DNA of 64,000 bases from Pomacea canaliculata (lineage: Eukaryota > Mollusca > Gastropoda > Architaenioglossa > Ampullariidae), in NCBI RefSeq assembly GCF_003073045.1, contig NC_037599.1:17834055-17898054 (forward strand). The letters are read 5' to 3'. Positions 46,780 through 59,340 of this stretch are shown here, piece by piece. Each line of letters begins with the position of its first letter. Within the stretch, counting starts at the first letter, position 1. The position numbers and the translations under genes were made by a program. The notes below the pieces were generated by a model. That model searched no databases, was not told the DNA's origin, and saw nothing but the letters and a program-made list of their open reading frames with translations.

Positions 46780-48720
46780 GGCTATCTGCACACCTTCGCT
46801 GGCTAACGCCAAGTGCTTTACCTGTTCAAGCACCTAGCTTGGACTGCGAGATTCACGTGACCATATTCACAGTTCAACCACCAATGAAAAAGTAAGGTTT
46901 TTGTTGTAAAGATCTCTTTCTGCTAACTGGGTCTGACGCCAACGCATCTAAAACTGTTTTCTTAGCATTCTTCATTTTTACACCCAGCTAAACCTTCGAG
47001 AGGTTTTGAACGAACTCCGCAAATCAAAATGCAATCGTTTTTGGCCGTTGTCAGGCTGACGGTCTTGAAGCCAAAAGAACACGGGCTGCAAACTCGTGAA
47101 GCTTTTTGTTCCTTTCATGTCAGCAAAAGCAAGAAACCTTTTATCAGGTGCATCAATTGCGCCACGAAGCGGGCAGTTTCAGGTAAACACATTCAGGTAT
47201 CATACTTTAGTCCGCCCTTGGATGTTATTCCCATACAACCAGATGGTTGAGTCAATCGGATGTTCTTTTGCACAAAGATTTGCACCTGATGTATTAGTTT
47301 TAAAATGATAGAAATTATACGTAATTAATAAGTGTCGGCAAACGTATGATGGTCAGAAGATGGAGAATACATCGGATTCATCATTAACTTTGTACTAATG
47401 TTGTAAATTTTCAAAATGAAACACTTGTCTCACGACCACATCATCAGTACAGTTGTCTCACCTAGCAGACTTCTATGAGAACTGGACATTCACCAAACGT
47501 CGAGTTGTCACCTTCCACATGGCTGCAGCCACAACATTGTCTAAGTCTCTATATATCTATTATCAGAAAGTCTACAACAGGAAGAAAATATGTGTGCAAT
47601 TGCTGCTTTTTGTTCTTTATTCTAGCGCGAAAAACAATTTCTTGAGGATTTTCCTCTTGCCTAAGTCTGTAGACTTCAAGACATCCTCTATCATCCATGT
47701 TCTACATCAGAGCTTGCACAGCAACCACACGAGCAGACAGACAAGTCCATCAGTCCAATGAGATTTAGAAGGAATTTTGTGAGTGTCGAAAAGTTTCTCC
47801 GCAACAAGAATTTTTCATTTATTTGAGCAGCAACGGTCTAACCATACTCGCAATACGAGGCAAGCACAATAGCCTTGCGGCATATTTTATTTTAATCCGT
47901 GCCACGTGCAATATTTTAGCAGGAGGCCACTGCACACCAGTCAGATCCTTCTGATTTCTTTTATCCGACATCGCGTGCTTCATCACGTTTGATTCAGAGC
48001 TGTACAAAAGATTACGGTTACGATGTGTCTGGGAAGGAGTTCACATCAACTACTACACGGGAAGTAGGTCAGCTAAGCCCCGCCACGTGACTCTAACGAC
48101 CTTTAAATCACGTGAGTCTCTTCCGGTTTTCCAGAACCAAGATTCGTGCAAAGGGCGTCAACGTGAAGCACAGCAAACATAACAAACATAAATACTGGGA
48201 GTATGAATATCCCTAACAGCTCAGGATGAAAGAAATGCAAGGGCAGTATGTTTTCAGTAAACGGGTAAATTATTGACGTCAGAGACATAATCTAAGTACT
48301 ATGTATTAAAAATGGAGGAAATAGCTCTAGCATAGGTGATAATCTATTGTTTCATTTTTAACAAACTGTTTAGCAACGCATAGTTAGTTTGAGCACATTA
48401 CAAAACAAAAAAAGTCCCAATGGCCTCATGCTTCAAAATACAAAACAGTGTCACACTAACATTATCCTACAAGCCAAACTAAAATCCAGTGTCATTCTAG
48501 TACTGGAGCGCTCCATTTCGACCATAAACTTATATATCTGATGGTCGCCGCATTTCAGGTCACGTGACCCAGCAAGACCCCCACCACCCCCGTTCCCCTT
48601 CCTTCACTAATCCTGTTATTCAGAATTTTACAATGCACATCCCCAAAACACCTGTGCTTGCCTTTTCGGATTTATAGGTTGTTCTTTTTCTCGATAAAAG
48701 ACTTCGCTGGGACCCAACAC
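46780..48720. other. Spacer upstream of paralog C
   Basis: No gene recognised. A few short frames occur but show no domain. A CpG-poor, AT-rich background continues. Confidence 0.5.
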
Positions 48721-48934
48721 GCAAGCTGTCGTGAAGAACGCTCAGCGGCGCCTCTTCCTTCTTCGGAAGCTAAGTCTTTCTTTGTCTCCCAGCAATTTCT
48801 TCAGCTTTTTTTTTTATAGATCAACAACAGAGAGCATGCTGTCCTCGTTCATCTGCTTTTACAACAGTTTACCGGTAAAGGACAAGTGCAGCTTGTATTG
48901 TTTCCACCTGATTCAAAGTCAATGTAACATGTAG
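48721..48934 (+). mobile_element. LINE reverse-transcriptase C-terminal fragment
   Basis: The translation contains KNAQRRLFLLRKLSLS and FFYRSTTESMLSSFICFYNS. These match the thumb/post-RT segment of LINE ORF2 (KAQQRLYFLRKL ... FYRSxIESVLT). About 65 codons remain, in one open frame, between paralogs C and D. It differs from the 38.3-kb fragment, which comes from another part of such ORFs. Confidence 0.75.
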
Positions 48935-49028
48935 AGCTGCTCTAATTGCTCTCTGGGATAAATGAAGTGTTATTTTAAGCAATCTTTACATGTACTTATG
49001 AGTGGGCGTGCAGCGTGAGTGTTCGTAA

Positions 49029-49050
49029 GTGTGTGTGTGTGTGTGTGTGT
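49029..49050. repeat. (GT)n microsatellite
   Basis: Eleven or so uninterrupted GT dinucleotides. Confidence 0.9.
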
Positions 49051-49648
49051 GCACATGTACATATAGCTAATATACTTCAACAACCACTATTTAGCTTCAA
49101 GCGGCGTTCGACTCTTCTTTAAACACCCAAGAGAATTTTCTCTAATAAATTTAAAGAACAAACTAAAGCAAGAAATGAGCAAAGTTTTAATACGATAATA
49201 TAAAAAGTAAATTTCTGCTTACTTCGTTGTGTACCTTTCTGTAGATTAATTATTCTAAGCAGACAGAATCAGTCGACTCTTCAAAGATTAACTTCTATTG
49301 TATGACTAAGCTAGGAGCCATACGCGATTCGGCCAATCAGACTTTTTGCTAAAAATAAAATAATATAATAATAATTATTATGAACAATATCATCATTTTT
49401 TCCCTTTCGACCAAACTACATTGAACAGTCCATCGTCGACGGTACGGAAGTTCTTAAATAAAATATCTTTAATTTCACATGCATTGAAAAATATTGAAAA
49501 TCATTTGTTTGCTAAATGGTAATCTGTTCACATTCTGCAGAGAAACACATCATGGACACGACGACGCGGTGGTAGGGGTAGATTAGACAGTGATAAATCT
49601 GTTTAAATAAATAAAAAAAAAAACTTTCACAGTAAGCAAACAAAATAT

Positions 49649-52600
49649 TTAGACGCTGAAGCTACGAGAAAGAACAAGGATCAGAAGGGTTGCCCAGGCA
49701 ACGGGATCAACAGCGTTAGTCGCCGCCATACTGGCAGTCTTCCCTGTGTCTGTGCTGCTAGATTCTGGTGACAGAAATTATATAAACAAGTAACTGAAGA
49801 TTATAAATCTTAAGCATCAGACAAAAGACTAACATATCTTACATGGTTTAATATAGAAAAGATGGCTATCAAAGACTTTCCAGAATTCTAATTTTAATAG
49901 AAAGAGATTTCTACGTAAAAATTCGAAACATAATGATTAAATGAATTAGATTAAATGCAGGTTTATTGAGCTTCGTTATGAAAATTGTTTTATAAAGCTA
50001 CGACATCTACGAGCGTCATTTATACAAAAAGAGTGTAAGGTTTCTCGGTTTTGTAAGAATGTTTTTAATACCAGTCAGAATGATGACTTCACCTTTTATG
50101 ATCTCGACCACCGCGGTGGCGAACTCAGGTGAGTTGGCTTCTCTCTTCTTGCGGTTCCAGTACCAGGTGGAGGTCCAGTAGTCGTAAGTGCTGGTGGACA
50201 CATAGCTAGAGGTGGTCAGACTAGTGGTGGTCAGATTCACCATTCTCCTTGTATTGCATCGCTATGGTGAGAGCGACAAAACCGTGATGAAAACTCTTCC
50301 ATCTTAAGGAATTGCAGTCAGCAGCAAAGGCAATAAAAGCAATGTGATTTAGCGAAGTACAAGAAGGTTCTTTAGCCATGAATAAGATAACATTCACTCA
50401 TTCATTTCATGCTATTCGCTGCTTGACTAGCTTACATCAGAGCAGAGTGTGTCCTCTGGTGTGAAGCAGAACTGGAAGGAGCAGGCGATCAGTAGACTGT
50501 TATGACCGGCAAAGGCGAACAACTGGAAGGGATCGGATTTGACCGTGCCATTATGTCCCCTGAGTTCAGACATAACAGTAGATCCACCTGCTGGACAGCT
50601 AGAAATGAAAAACTAAGACTTATCCGTATGTTTAGTTAAATTGTGCCTCTACCAACATGTTAATACAATTTCTGCATCTGATTTATTTTTGAGACCTCCA
50701 GAAAACGTTTACATTTGTACGTAAAGGGTACACAGAAATCGGTATCTAATATTACAGTGAAGTTATTTTCTCTTGGATCTGGATTTGTGTGAATAAATCC
50801 GGAGTAAAATGATGATAAAGATAAAGGATAAATTGAAAAAACTACGCGTTTCATTATGATGGAAGGAACACTTACAATCAGAGAGAGAGAGAGAGAGAAT
50901 GACCGACAAAGATAAAATGGCTAGTATTGAACAGCTTAACCTTTCCACCACAGAATCGCAGGCAGAACTGAAAACTGGTTATTTTCTCTCACCCATCAGA
51001 GTCAGTCAGAACGAGCTGGTAGAGGCCATCTCCAGAACTTGCGATACAGTCATACGGAGACACTCCCTGGGCTCTGAGACCTGCAATACAGTTTTGATTG
51101 TCTCCCTTGTGAGATAATTCTTTTGACTAGGACTGGGTGGCGTGTTCTGGTCATCCCGGGACTGGCGGTCAACAAGAGTAGATACATTTATTGGCTTGCC
51201 ACAGAAGCCTTTATTTAATTTAATATTAAAAGAAAGTCGCTCATGCTCAGGGGATCTCAAAATGACAATGAGAAGTGGTGATAATGATGACGACGATGAT
51301 GATTATTAACATTGTTTGCATGATGAGGCTTCTTAGCCTCGGGGCTAGAGCACTGATCTGTGAAGAAGAAGCTCGTTAGTTCAACTCCTCCCCTTGTCAA
51401 GCAATTTTCTTACTCACATCCATATTGCTTTTTTCTGTTTAATTATATGGTTATATAGCGTGCAACTAATCAATTTCTTGCTCTTCAATATCTCGTCTAG
51501 TATCCTGCTTACCCGCGGTGGTAGTGAGTGTCATGCGCAGTTTCACATTGGCGCCAAGTCTCGCTCTTGTGAGAGTTTGTTCCGTGAAGGAGTCGGTCAG
51601 CGCCAGGTTCACGAACTCGCGAGAATTCAAGGGTTTTTCCACTGAAGGCAGGGCATTGTTTGGTTGATCACTTTCTCTGTTTTAAAAACAAAGTATACAT
51701 AGCATGGAAGGTCATATAGGGCTTTATGCTATATAATGTTTTTTTTATGTTTTTAATGTGCACTTTTTAAGCACCATTCTTCATATACTTTTTTATTCTT
51801 TGTTCTTCAAAAGTATTGGGAAACGATTAAAGTTTTAAATAAATTTTTACAATAACAGAGGCAGGGAGAAAGAGAATAAAAGGTAAAATTTGACATAATG
51901 TGTATGATATGCGTACACGGCAACGTTCTGTGACTGTGTTTGAACCGTGCTGTCCGCTTTATCAAAGTCACATGATAGCTCCACTCGACGGTCAAGGGGA
52001 AGTAACACTCCTTTTTTCTCTTGTAGGGTCAACAGCCACTTGTAGGAGTTGTGTCCCGTCTACGCAGATCAAAAAGCTACATGTTACACCTGATCTCAAG
52101 AAATCATTCATTTGGGCAGTTGCCAGAAAGTAAGAGGAGAAGTTTTTTCGTTTATTCATTCATTTTATTCTACCTTTAATTTCTTTCTAAGCAGTTATTT
52201 TGCTTTTTTTTTAATGGAGAGATTGCTCACGCACCTCAATACCACCACAGGTCACGCCCACTTGCCACTCGTTACCCCGGGTGACGGGGATCTTGACGGA
52301 GTAGACGCCGGTGTCGTCGTACCACATCTCGGAGCCGCTGCACCAGGGCTGGGGGGTGCCGGCCTCGTCTGTCAGCTGCACCGTCTGGTACTGGCGTCCG
52401 AAAGGGTTAATCCTCACCAGCGCGTAGCGACCCTCCGCCGTGTTGTTGACGCAGTAGTAGATGACCTCTGCCCTTCTAGTGCCTGAAAGTTAGGAGGGGT
52501 AAATAAAAATAATCAAGTTTACGTTTGGGGAAAAGAATGTTATTTATCTTATTTCTATCATTTCTTATTCACTAATTATACTGCATATATTAGTATTAGC

Positions 52601-55600
52601 ACCCGCACTGCTGCATTTATATTGTGTAGAGATGTGTTTATGTTAGCCAGGCTTTACTACTATCACTGTCTCCATTATTATCGTATATTATAGCATATTT
52701 CGTTACGATGATATGTAATGCTTTTATTAGAAATGCATTTTTTTGGACATGGGGATGTCAAGAGGAAAAGGGAATATTCAAAGTGACGTTTAACTGCTCT
52801 AAGAGAACTTACACCCACCACTGTACATATATTGAACTGTACATACAGTGCATTGTTTATTTTTATGTAAGGTTGGGAAAACTTGTGAATGAACGAAGAA
52901 AGAGAGGAGCAGTGACAGTAAGACTATCAGGTGGACAGATGAGCAGAATGCATGAAAATAAAAAATGGAAAGAGAAATATAAAAAAAAAAAAATTAGTAA
53001 GGAAATAGAACTTAGATAGATTGACAAACAAACAAAAAAACAAACAAAACAAAAAAACAAAATTTACGTCATCTGAATCCTCCCATATATGTTCTCTCCA
53101 ATTTTCACGAATGTAATGTTCATCCACTTGGTTAAGTGCAAAAAGTTTACAAAAGTATAGACGCCGCTTTGATGTACTCACGTGTGTAGCAGTAGGGACC
53201 TGTCCACCCATCCTCGCAGCCATACTGGCACGGTTGTCCCCCTTTACACGTTTCTCTGTAGCAATGGCAGGCCTGGTCACAGTTGTCTCCCACAAAACCG
53301 TCAACACACCCTGTATGCAAAAGTTATCTCCTCGTAGTCCCCAGATTTCATGCATTTCTATCGTAACCTAAAAGCTCTTAAAAGCTAACCAGAATGAAAA
53401 TTATTTTTAAACGCCTTTAATTCAAAAGAAGATACTTATTTCCAAAATATGAGCATCTTTCACTGGTTTATGTTTATTCATCTTTTCTTTTCCTAAATCG
53501 TCTTAAAATCTCTACCATTTTCTTTTTTTCTCTCAGGAACTAAAGGCTAGGTGCCCCTGCACTTACTTGCTCCGCGTTAAAATGTCTCAGGGGTCGTAAT
53601 CACTATACACTTTATGTGTATTTCTATGATGTATAAAGCGTATGAAAAAAATTAAGCCAGTATGGAAAACATGATATAAATTCTACCTTAAGTCTTAGAA
53701 AGACTGAAATTGCATGGGCACCTTTTGTGCAAAATTGGGAGCTATCAAACAGAAGACATTTAGCCTTATATCAGAATAAAACAACGAGACAAAGATAAAG
53801 TTGCATGACATTAGATCCGAATACTTAAACCAATTTTATGAGTGACAACAAGACTAATTAATGTAAAATTAAGAAATTATTCAATTTAAAATCATAGGTG
53901 TCAAGTTCATTGCCGTGCCATGTAAAGGAAAAGCTATTTAATCTCTACCTTTGTCTCTCTCGCAGATGTAGGGTCTATAATCCCAACAATATCCTGATAT
54001 CCACGTCCTGTACGGATAACTCATAAACGCACAGTGCCCACAGCAACTATGGACCAAGTCGCCGTAGTAATTCTCGTTGGTGTACTGTAAACAGTGCATC
54101 AATTATTATTAACGCTTTTCACTCACTCACTCACTCACTCACTCACTCACTCACTCCTCACTCACTCACTCACTCACTCACTCACTCACTCACTCACTCA
54201 CTCACTCACTCACTCACTCACTCACTCACTCACTCACTCACTCACTCACTCACTCACTCACTCACTCACTCACTCACTCACTCACTCACTCACTCACTCA
54301 CTCACTCACTCACTCACTCACTCACTCACTCACTCACTCACTCACTCACTCACTCACTCACTCACTCACTCACTCACTCACTCACTCACTCACTCACTCA
54401 CTCACTCACTCACTCACTCACTCACTCACTCACTCACTCACTCACTCACTCACTCACTCACTCTGATTACTTACGTTGAGTATGAAAGGCTCCATCCCTT
54501 GCCAATAATAGTCGCCATAATCATAATATCTCTTGAGACCAAGCCATATCTCCCCGGCGTATCGAAATGGTACAAAAGCTACACACACATATACATAAAT
54601 ATTAAACATAACATGTTTTTACCCATTAAACTGTAACGATACCTTGTACACATTTATTAAAGTATTACACACAAATACACACACTTACAGACACACATAT
54701 ATATATACTCAGGCGGATACGTGTTTGCTTGTTTGGCACCGTAGGACACAGTGAGTGAATGAATGATCATGCGTAAAAGTATAACAAGGGAATAAAAGAT
54801 AACTGTTAGTTAATCAACAGCCTTATGGTGTAATTATTACACAACGACTGAGGACTACTCACTCTCCACAGCTCTCTGACGTTTCTCTGATACGATAGTT
54901 AACAGTCGCCCGCCCATGTCCCCGCAAGACTGAGTCGCACTGTCAAAGTTCTCCAAAATGTCCACCAGCTGAAGACACATCGGCCCGTCAGAGTCGGAGA
55001 CGAGGGTCCAGCTGGTGTTGGGACAGGCGTATCGGGGCGACACCACGTCATCGCACACGTAGATTCCACTGGCTGGTAGAGAAACAACTCAGTAGATGAA
55101 TACATATACCTAGAATCGTAACAGTGTATAAAATTACTGCTTTTTTTAATACAGTTTTAATTACGTGAGTGGCGCGGTTTGTATCTTTTATTACAAATAT
55201 CTATTTCATTACCAAATAGGGTTATACACATACACCACACATAGACACATAACAAATGTACAGACATACAACATTTCACGACCATCGGACCGTTATTTTC
55301 ATCGGGAAGAGGCTCAGGTGCAATCCAATCTATAAGCTTGCAGCTGACAGATGTGAAAACAAGCACAGTGAGACTGCAAGCACCTAGAAAATAGATGGGT
55401 ACAGACAAGAGCTAGATCATTCTGAACAACAACGGTATCAACAACGCACAGGTTAAAAAATATTATAAAACAGAGTACAACTCAAAGTAGTGAACTGCGT
55501 TAGGTGCATGGGAGCAACCCTTTCCAAAGTTGAAAGTTCCACGGCAGACATTCGCATAATGTTTTCCACCAAGTAAGTACGTGTGTGAGACGATTAGTTT

Positions 55601-56830
55601 ATTGACATGGACAGAGTTAAGGCATTTGAGACCGAAGATCTGAGAAGGGTGGTCTGTATCTCCTAAACAGAATACAGAACCAATGACTTTGTACAGAGCA
55701 TGGTCACCACCCTCTTGGGACACCATAAAGCCCCCTTCGCAAATAAGTCAATAGAAACGCCAAATTTTACTTGAAGATTAGAAAACTACTGAGGCTGCAT
55801 AAAGCAAGAGTAATTTATAGCTTTGTTTATTCCTTGTTACTCCTCGAGGAGCGTAGGGTCTCAACAGAGTAATTTATATCCCCAGGGCAATCTCAAGAAC
55901 TTCAGGATAAGCGTGCTCTTCTCGTAGTTACAGTTTGTTGCCTTGGCCACGGCGACAAGACCTTATGTTTCTTTACCATAGGGTATATTTGACACTGATT
56001 AAAACTACGGCCTTAGAAATAAAAAATCTTCAGGGTCTGAGCACGGCTTTAGAGTTAAGGAAAGAAGACAGCTGTCATTGTCGCCCCCAGCCATCGACTT
56101 ACCATCTGTTCATAACTTTGGCCCCATAGTGCTATACATATCTGCTCTTAACATATCTGTGAACGGTACTGGAAAAGGTGGTACGGATGCAGTTCAAGTC
56201 GTTTTGAGGACAGTAAATAGCTCCAACTAATCACACGTATAATGTCTTATGTGTGTCCTAAACTAAGGCAAAGATAAGGTATTTATTTAACAAAACTTTT
56301 AGTCAATTAGAATAATACCGAATATTTATGAAACTGGGATATTTCAAAATTTTATTTAAAGAAACTAATTCTTTTTAAAGAAACGTAATACAAGCCTTAA
56401 CTACATTCCTAACCGAACAATAGTTAGCCTTTTGCGTTTAATTTTATTTATAAAATATAGATTATAGACGTTCGATGGTTTTTTAGACTGTGACACAGTT
56501 TGAAGTTAGTTTCTCTCAGTAAATGAAAAATGTGTTGCAGAAGACAAAGATTTACGATTGTTTATAGGTTGACGTTAAGTTAAGCCCAGGATAATCTTTT
56601 TATGCGCAGATACTTTGTGAATAAATTACATTTTCTGAACTTTCTGAGTTTTGATGGTATCGTCCACTTCTTTTAATTATCTACACTGAACAGCAGAACT
56701 TACCCACAATACCTTCGGCGAAACTCATTGAAATCTGATGATTGGAGTTATTGCCGAATGTTTGTGCGTGGACCGTGTCCTGTGTCTTCAACATCACCAG
56801 AAGCAGGACCAGCCAGGTCCAGGAAGCCAT
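49649..56830 (-). CDS. Paralog D: intact C-type lectin/EGF/ZP-domain surface protein, 598 aa
   Basis: Twelve exons with consensus GT-AG borders total 1797 nt in frame: 56704-56830, 54863-55072, 54475-54578, 53949-54084, 53182-53310, 52235-52482, 51917-52059, 51513-51676, 50993-51080, 50436-50598, 50093-50261, 49649-49764. Residues 1-23 are a signal peptide (MASWTWLVLLLVML). About 43-192 are a C-type lectin-like domain with WLGL and RPYICE, a vicinal Cys pair (SCCGHC) and no EPN or QPD sugar motif. About 193-235 are one EGF/laminin-type repeat; 236-360 are ZP-N with four Cys; 366-505 are ZP-C (SPYDC, DSDGCP, CSFQFCF). A Tyr/Trp/Ser/Thr linker leads to RKKR at 541-544. The last 17 or so residues are hydrophobic after small residues, as in a GPI signal. 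ZP proteins usually polymerise after furin cleavage, so this is probably a matrix- or coat-forming lectin. Function is unknown. Confidence 0.88.
51328..51394 (+). mobile_element. tRNA-like SINE head or tRNA relic
   Basis: It has an A-box-like TAGCCTCGGGGCTAGAGC and a B-box-like TTAGTTCAACTCCTCC about 35 nt apart, the spacing of a tRNA gene. Acceptor-stem pairing is poor, so I prefer a tRNA-derived SINE fragment to a working tRNA. It lies in intron 8 of paralog D, in the opposite orientation. Confidence 0.4.
54120..54463. repeat. (CACT)n tetranucleotide array, 344 bp
   Basis: About 86 copies of CACT with a single interruption near 54157, in intron 3 of paralog D just before the acceptor side of exon 4 in transcript order. 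The same intron of paralog C has only short CACT/CGCT patches (45115-45180), and B has almost none. It reads as a Thr-His-Ser-Leu repeat in a long plus-strand frame that is not a gene. Confidence 0.97.
55463..55726 (-). other. Unidentified 87-codon open frame in intron 1 of paralog D
   Basis: It starts at an ATG in fair context (GGCTTTATGG) and ends at TAA. The composition is protein-like: mixed codons, and five cysteines in FCLGD, LKCLN, NVCRG and GKGCSH. It has no low complexity and no similarity to the lectin, EGF or ZP exons. The frame is open for a few codons upstream (ICEGGF), so it may be an internal exon and not a start. Intron 1 of B and C lacks this block. Cys spacing weakly recalls rhamnose-binding (SUEL) lectin domains, but I cannot confirm that. 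A second minus-strand stretch at 55260-55400 (ending GPMVVK) might be a partner exon. Confidence 0.3.
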
Positions 56831-56891
56831 CGTCATCTATTCACCTCTCCTCAGTCTGTTGTAGAGTACTTCGCACCTGTCACAACACCGC

Positions 56892-56936
56892 AAATATATC
56901 CAGAAAGGTCATGTGACCAAAGTGACAGCAACCAAT
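56892..56936 (-). promoter_or_regulatory. Conserved TATA/CCAAT promoter block, paralog D
   Basis: TATATTTG on the minus strand (complement at 56892-56898) lies about 65 bp before the start codon, and an inverted CCAAT box (56932-56936) about 40 bp further upstream. The words GTGTTGTGACAGGTGCGAA between TATA and ATG are shared with B. Confidence 0.6.
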
Positions 56937-58859
56937 GGACAACTTACATATTTGCTCCACATTTACTTCCTTGACTCTAATGTCAAAAATACTTAACTCA
57001 AGCTCTGTTCTTCTCAGATGGTTTTTTTTTTTTCTCTCTTAAGTGCTTTTGACCAAACAATCTGCGAAATTCAGTATACAATCATATTGAAAAAAACTGA
57101 CATTGTATAATCTAAAATGTTACTGGCTCAAAGTTTAGAAGCTTTTTGCTCCATTTATGTCATTGTAAATTTATATGAATTGTATTGCCAAGTGTCCAGT
57201 ACAATAAAACCCATCTATCATATTTTTGTTACTAAGGGTCACATTATATTGCCTCTAGATCACCATTCAACGGACGGTCTAGTCATTCTGATATTTCGCG
57301 ATTAGTTATATGCTAGCCCAAGTCTGATATAAAAATAAGTAAATTTACTTTAAAATTAACAGAACATCATCTTGTTTGAACTACACAGCAAATATTTTAA
57401 TTTTTGTGAAAACATATGAATTCTAACTTCTGATGCCAGTGAAACAGCAGCTGAGAACTTCAAGCACGTTACCACATGAAGTGTGAGAAGTGTTGCCCAA
57501 TCAGTAAACCCATTTCTGTGACGTCACCGGAACTGACATTTTTTTCTAAACCCAGAATAAATCTGTAATGTTCAAAGGCTTGTACATTTTCACAGCTCTT
57601 ATTCATAATATCATAGTTACTACAAATGAGCCGCTATCTGGTCTGGAGTTACCGAAGGCTCAGCACCCGGTAATAATCTTTTTATGATGTATACCAAATC
57701 ACTGTTTCAGATATATCAGGTATATATATATTTGCATATATTTGTACATTCTACACACGCACACACACACACTGATATTGAGCTATTCAGAGCATGAAAA
57801 TTACATTGTTAGACGGTGGATAACCAACAAGAAGGTAAGGTCAAAAGAATCTACAACAGAAGCCCTCGTCTTTTCCAAAAGCTGTACTAGAGTTTTCTCC
57901 TATTTCTGTTCGGGTTGGCGATATTGATAGTCCATTCGTAGCTTCATCAAGAAAAAGGTTCCACGCGTGTCTATTATGGAATAAAATAAACTGTTAGACC
58001 CAAACCTGACAATAGATTTAACACTGGAATGTTTGTGCTTTATTGACAATAGGGCCAGCAAATCAAAAACATATGTGAGTTGAACTGTCTACGAGAAAAG
58101 CAATAATAATGAAATTTGTAGCATTTTGCTGCTTGACAGTGAGATCAGCTCACTGGAACAGAAGAGTATCACGACAAACAAATGCAGTAGTACAATGACA
58201 AACTACAAAACCAAAAGGGGGGGGGGGGATGGCAAAGGGAATAGATGATAGGAAAAGGTGGAAACACCCAGAGGTTTACAAAAGAGGTCTGAAGACAAGA
58301 CTCGAGAGCCTCAAGGGGACAGCGGAAAGCGTCCACGAGTGTAGAACGTAGGACTTGAAATCTTCACCAGAAAACTTATGATAACATTTGATTTATACAA
58401 TACCGAATCTTTTGTCCGCTTTTAGCACTTGGCTCGCACAGGAGTACGTATGATTTGTGATATTTTCCAACAAAGTTTTTACATAATTTACAGTTGTAGC
58501 TACCAGGAAGAGGTCGTGGCTTTAGTGAAGAAATTTACAGTTGGGATGCATTGTCTCGCTTAGTAGTGCAGTGAAGTGCGTTGTCCTGCACATCATCTCT
58601 AGCAGCAACGACCTTTTTTAATAATGGGTTAGGGTTCCAACACTAGCACGCAAGCACTAAGGCCACATCACTACGACCTCCAACACACACACGCACACGA
58701 GCGTTCTCTCTCTCTCTCTTTTGGATGAAGAAACCAGCGAATAATGTTTATTTAATGATCCAAAAAGATTTGAAAAAGTCAAGAAAGGTACAAAACATCT
58801 AAAAAATGGAAGGCACAGACAAAATTATTAGGGAAGTGTTAAAAAACTATAATACAGCT
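56937..58859. other. Spacer upstream of paralog D
   Basis: It contains the upstream block of the duplication unit (58270-58390, alignable to A and B). No gene recognised. Confidence 0.5.
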
Positions 58860-59340
58860 GTTCTTGGTTTTCTGTCATTTTATTTCAGAAAGGCACTTTC
58901 CAGTGCGAATGGTCTAAATCTACAATAGTACCAATACATAAAAGAAAACATATTCAGAAAAATGTCAAGAAGTGGATCCAACTAGTGTTACATATTAGGC
59001 ACATTTACAAAGCTATTTTTAAAGGAGATTGTCAAGATGGGCGCCAGCAGAAGAAAAGATTATAGAAGACGAGGAATGCTTTAAAAAAGGACATAGCACA
59101 ATTAATCGTATCTTCTCTTTGTTTTCTTTACTGCAAAAAATATTATTGTAAAGTAAGAACGTGTATTTTGCTTTTGTGGATTTTAAGCAAGCCTTTGATT
59201 CTGTAAATAGAAACCTGCTCTAGAGTGTTTTGAGAAAGAATTGTGTGAATGGTAGAATGCATATAGCCTTGCGAAATAAATAGAAACGTTGTACATGTGT
59301 GAGAGATACATTTAAAATATTTAAAAATAATGTTATAATA
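58860..59340 (+). mobile_element. LINE reverse-transcriptase fragment with the active-site region
   Basis: Segments in one frame read DEECFKKGHSTINRIFSL, the GFRxGxST-like motif, and VYFAFVDFKQAFDSVNR, the fingers/palm AFVDFxxAFDSV box preceding the catalytic region. Several stops and frame changes interrupt it. Flanking sequence fits the same RT core. It is a decayed LINE copy between paralogs D and E, distinct from the C-terminal fragments at 38.3 and 48.7 kb. Confidence 0.78.

Noticed and set aside
51328-51394. Functional tRNA gene
   Set aside because: A- and B-box-like words are present, but I cannot form a convincing acceptor stem or anticodon arm, so I kept it only as a SINE/tRNA relic.
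54094-54636. 180-codon plus-strand frame of Thr-His-Ser-Leu repeats
   Set aside because: It is simply the (CACT)n microsatellite read in frame, inside an intron of a minus-strand gene.
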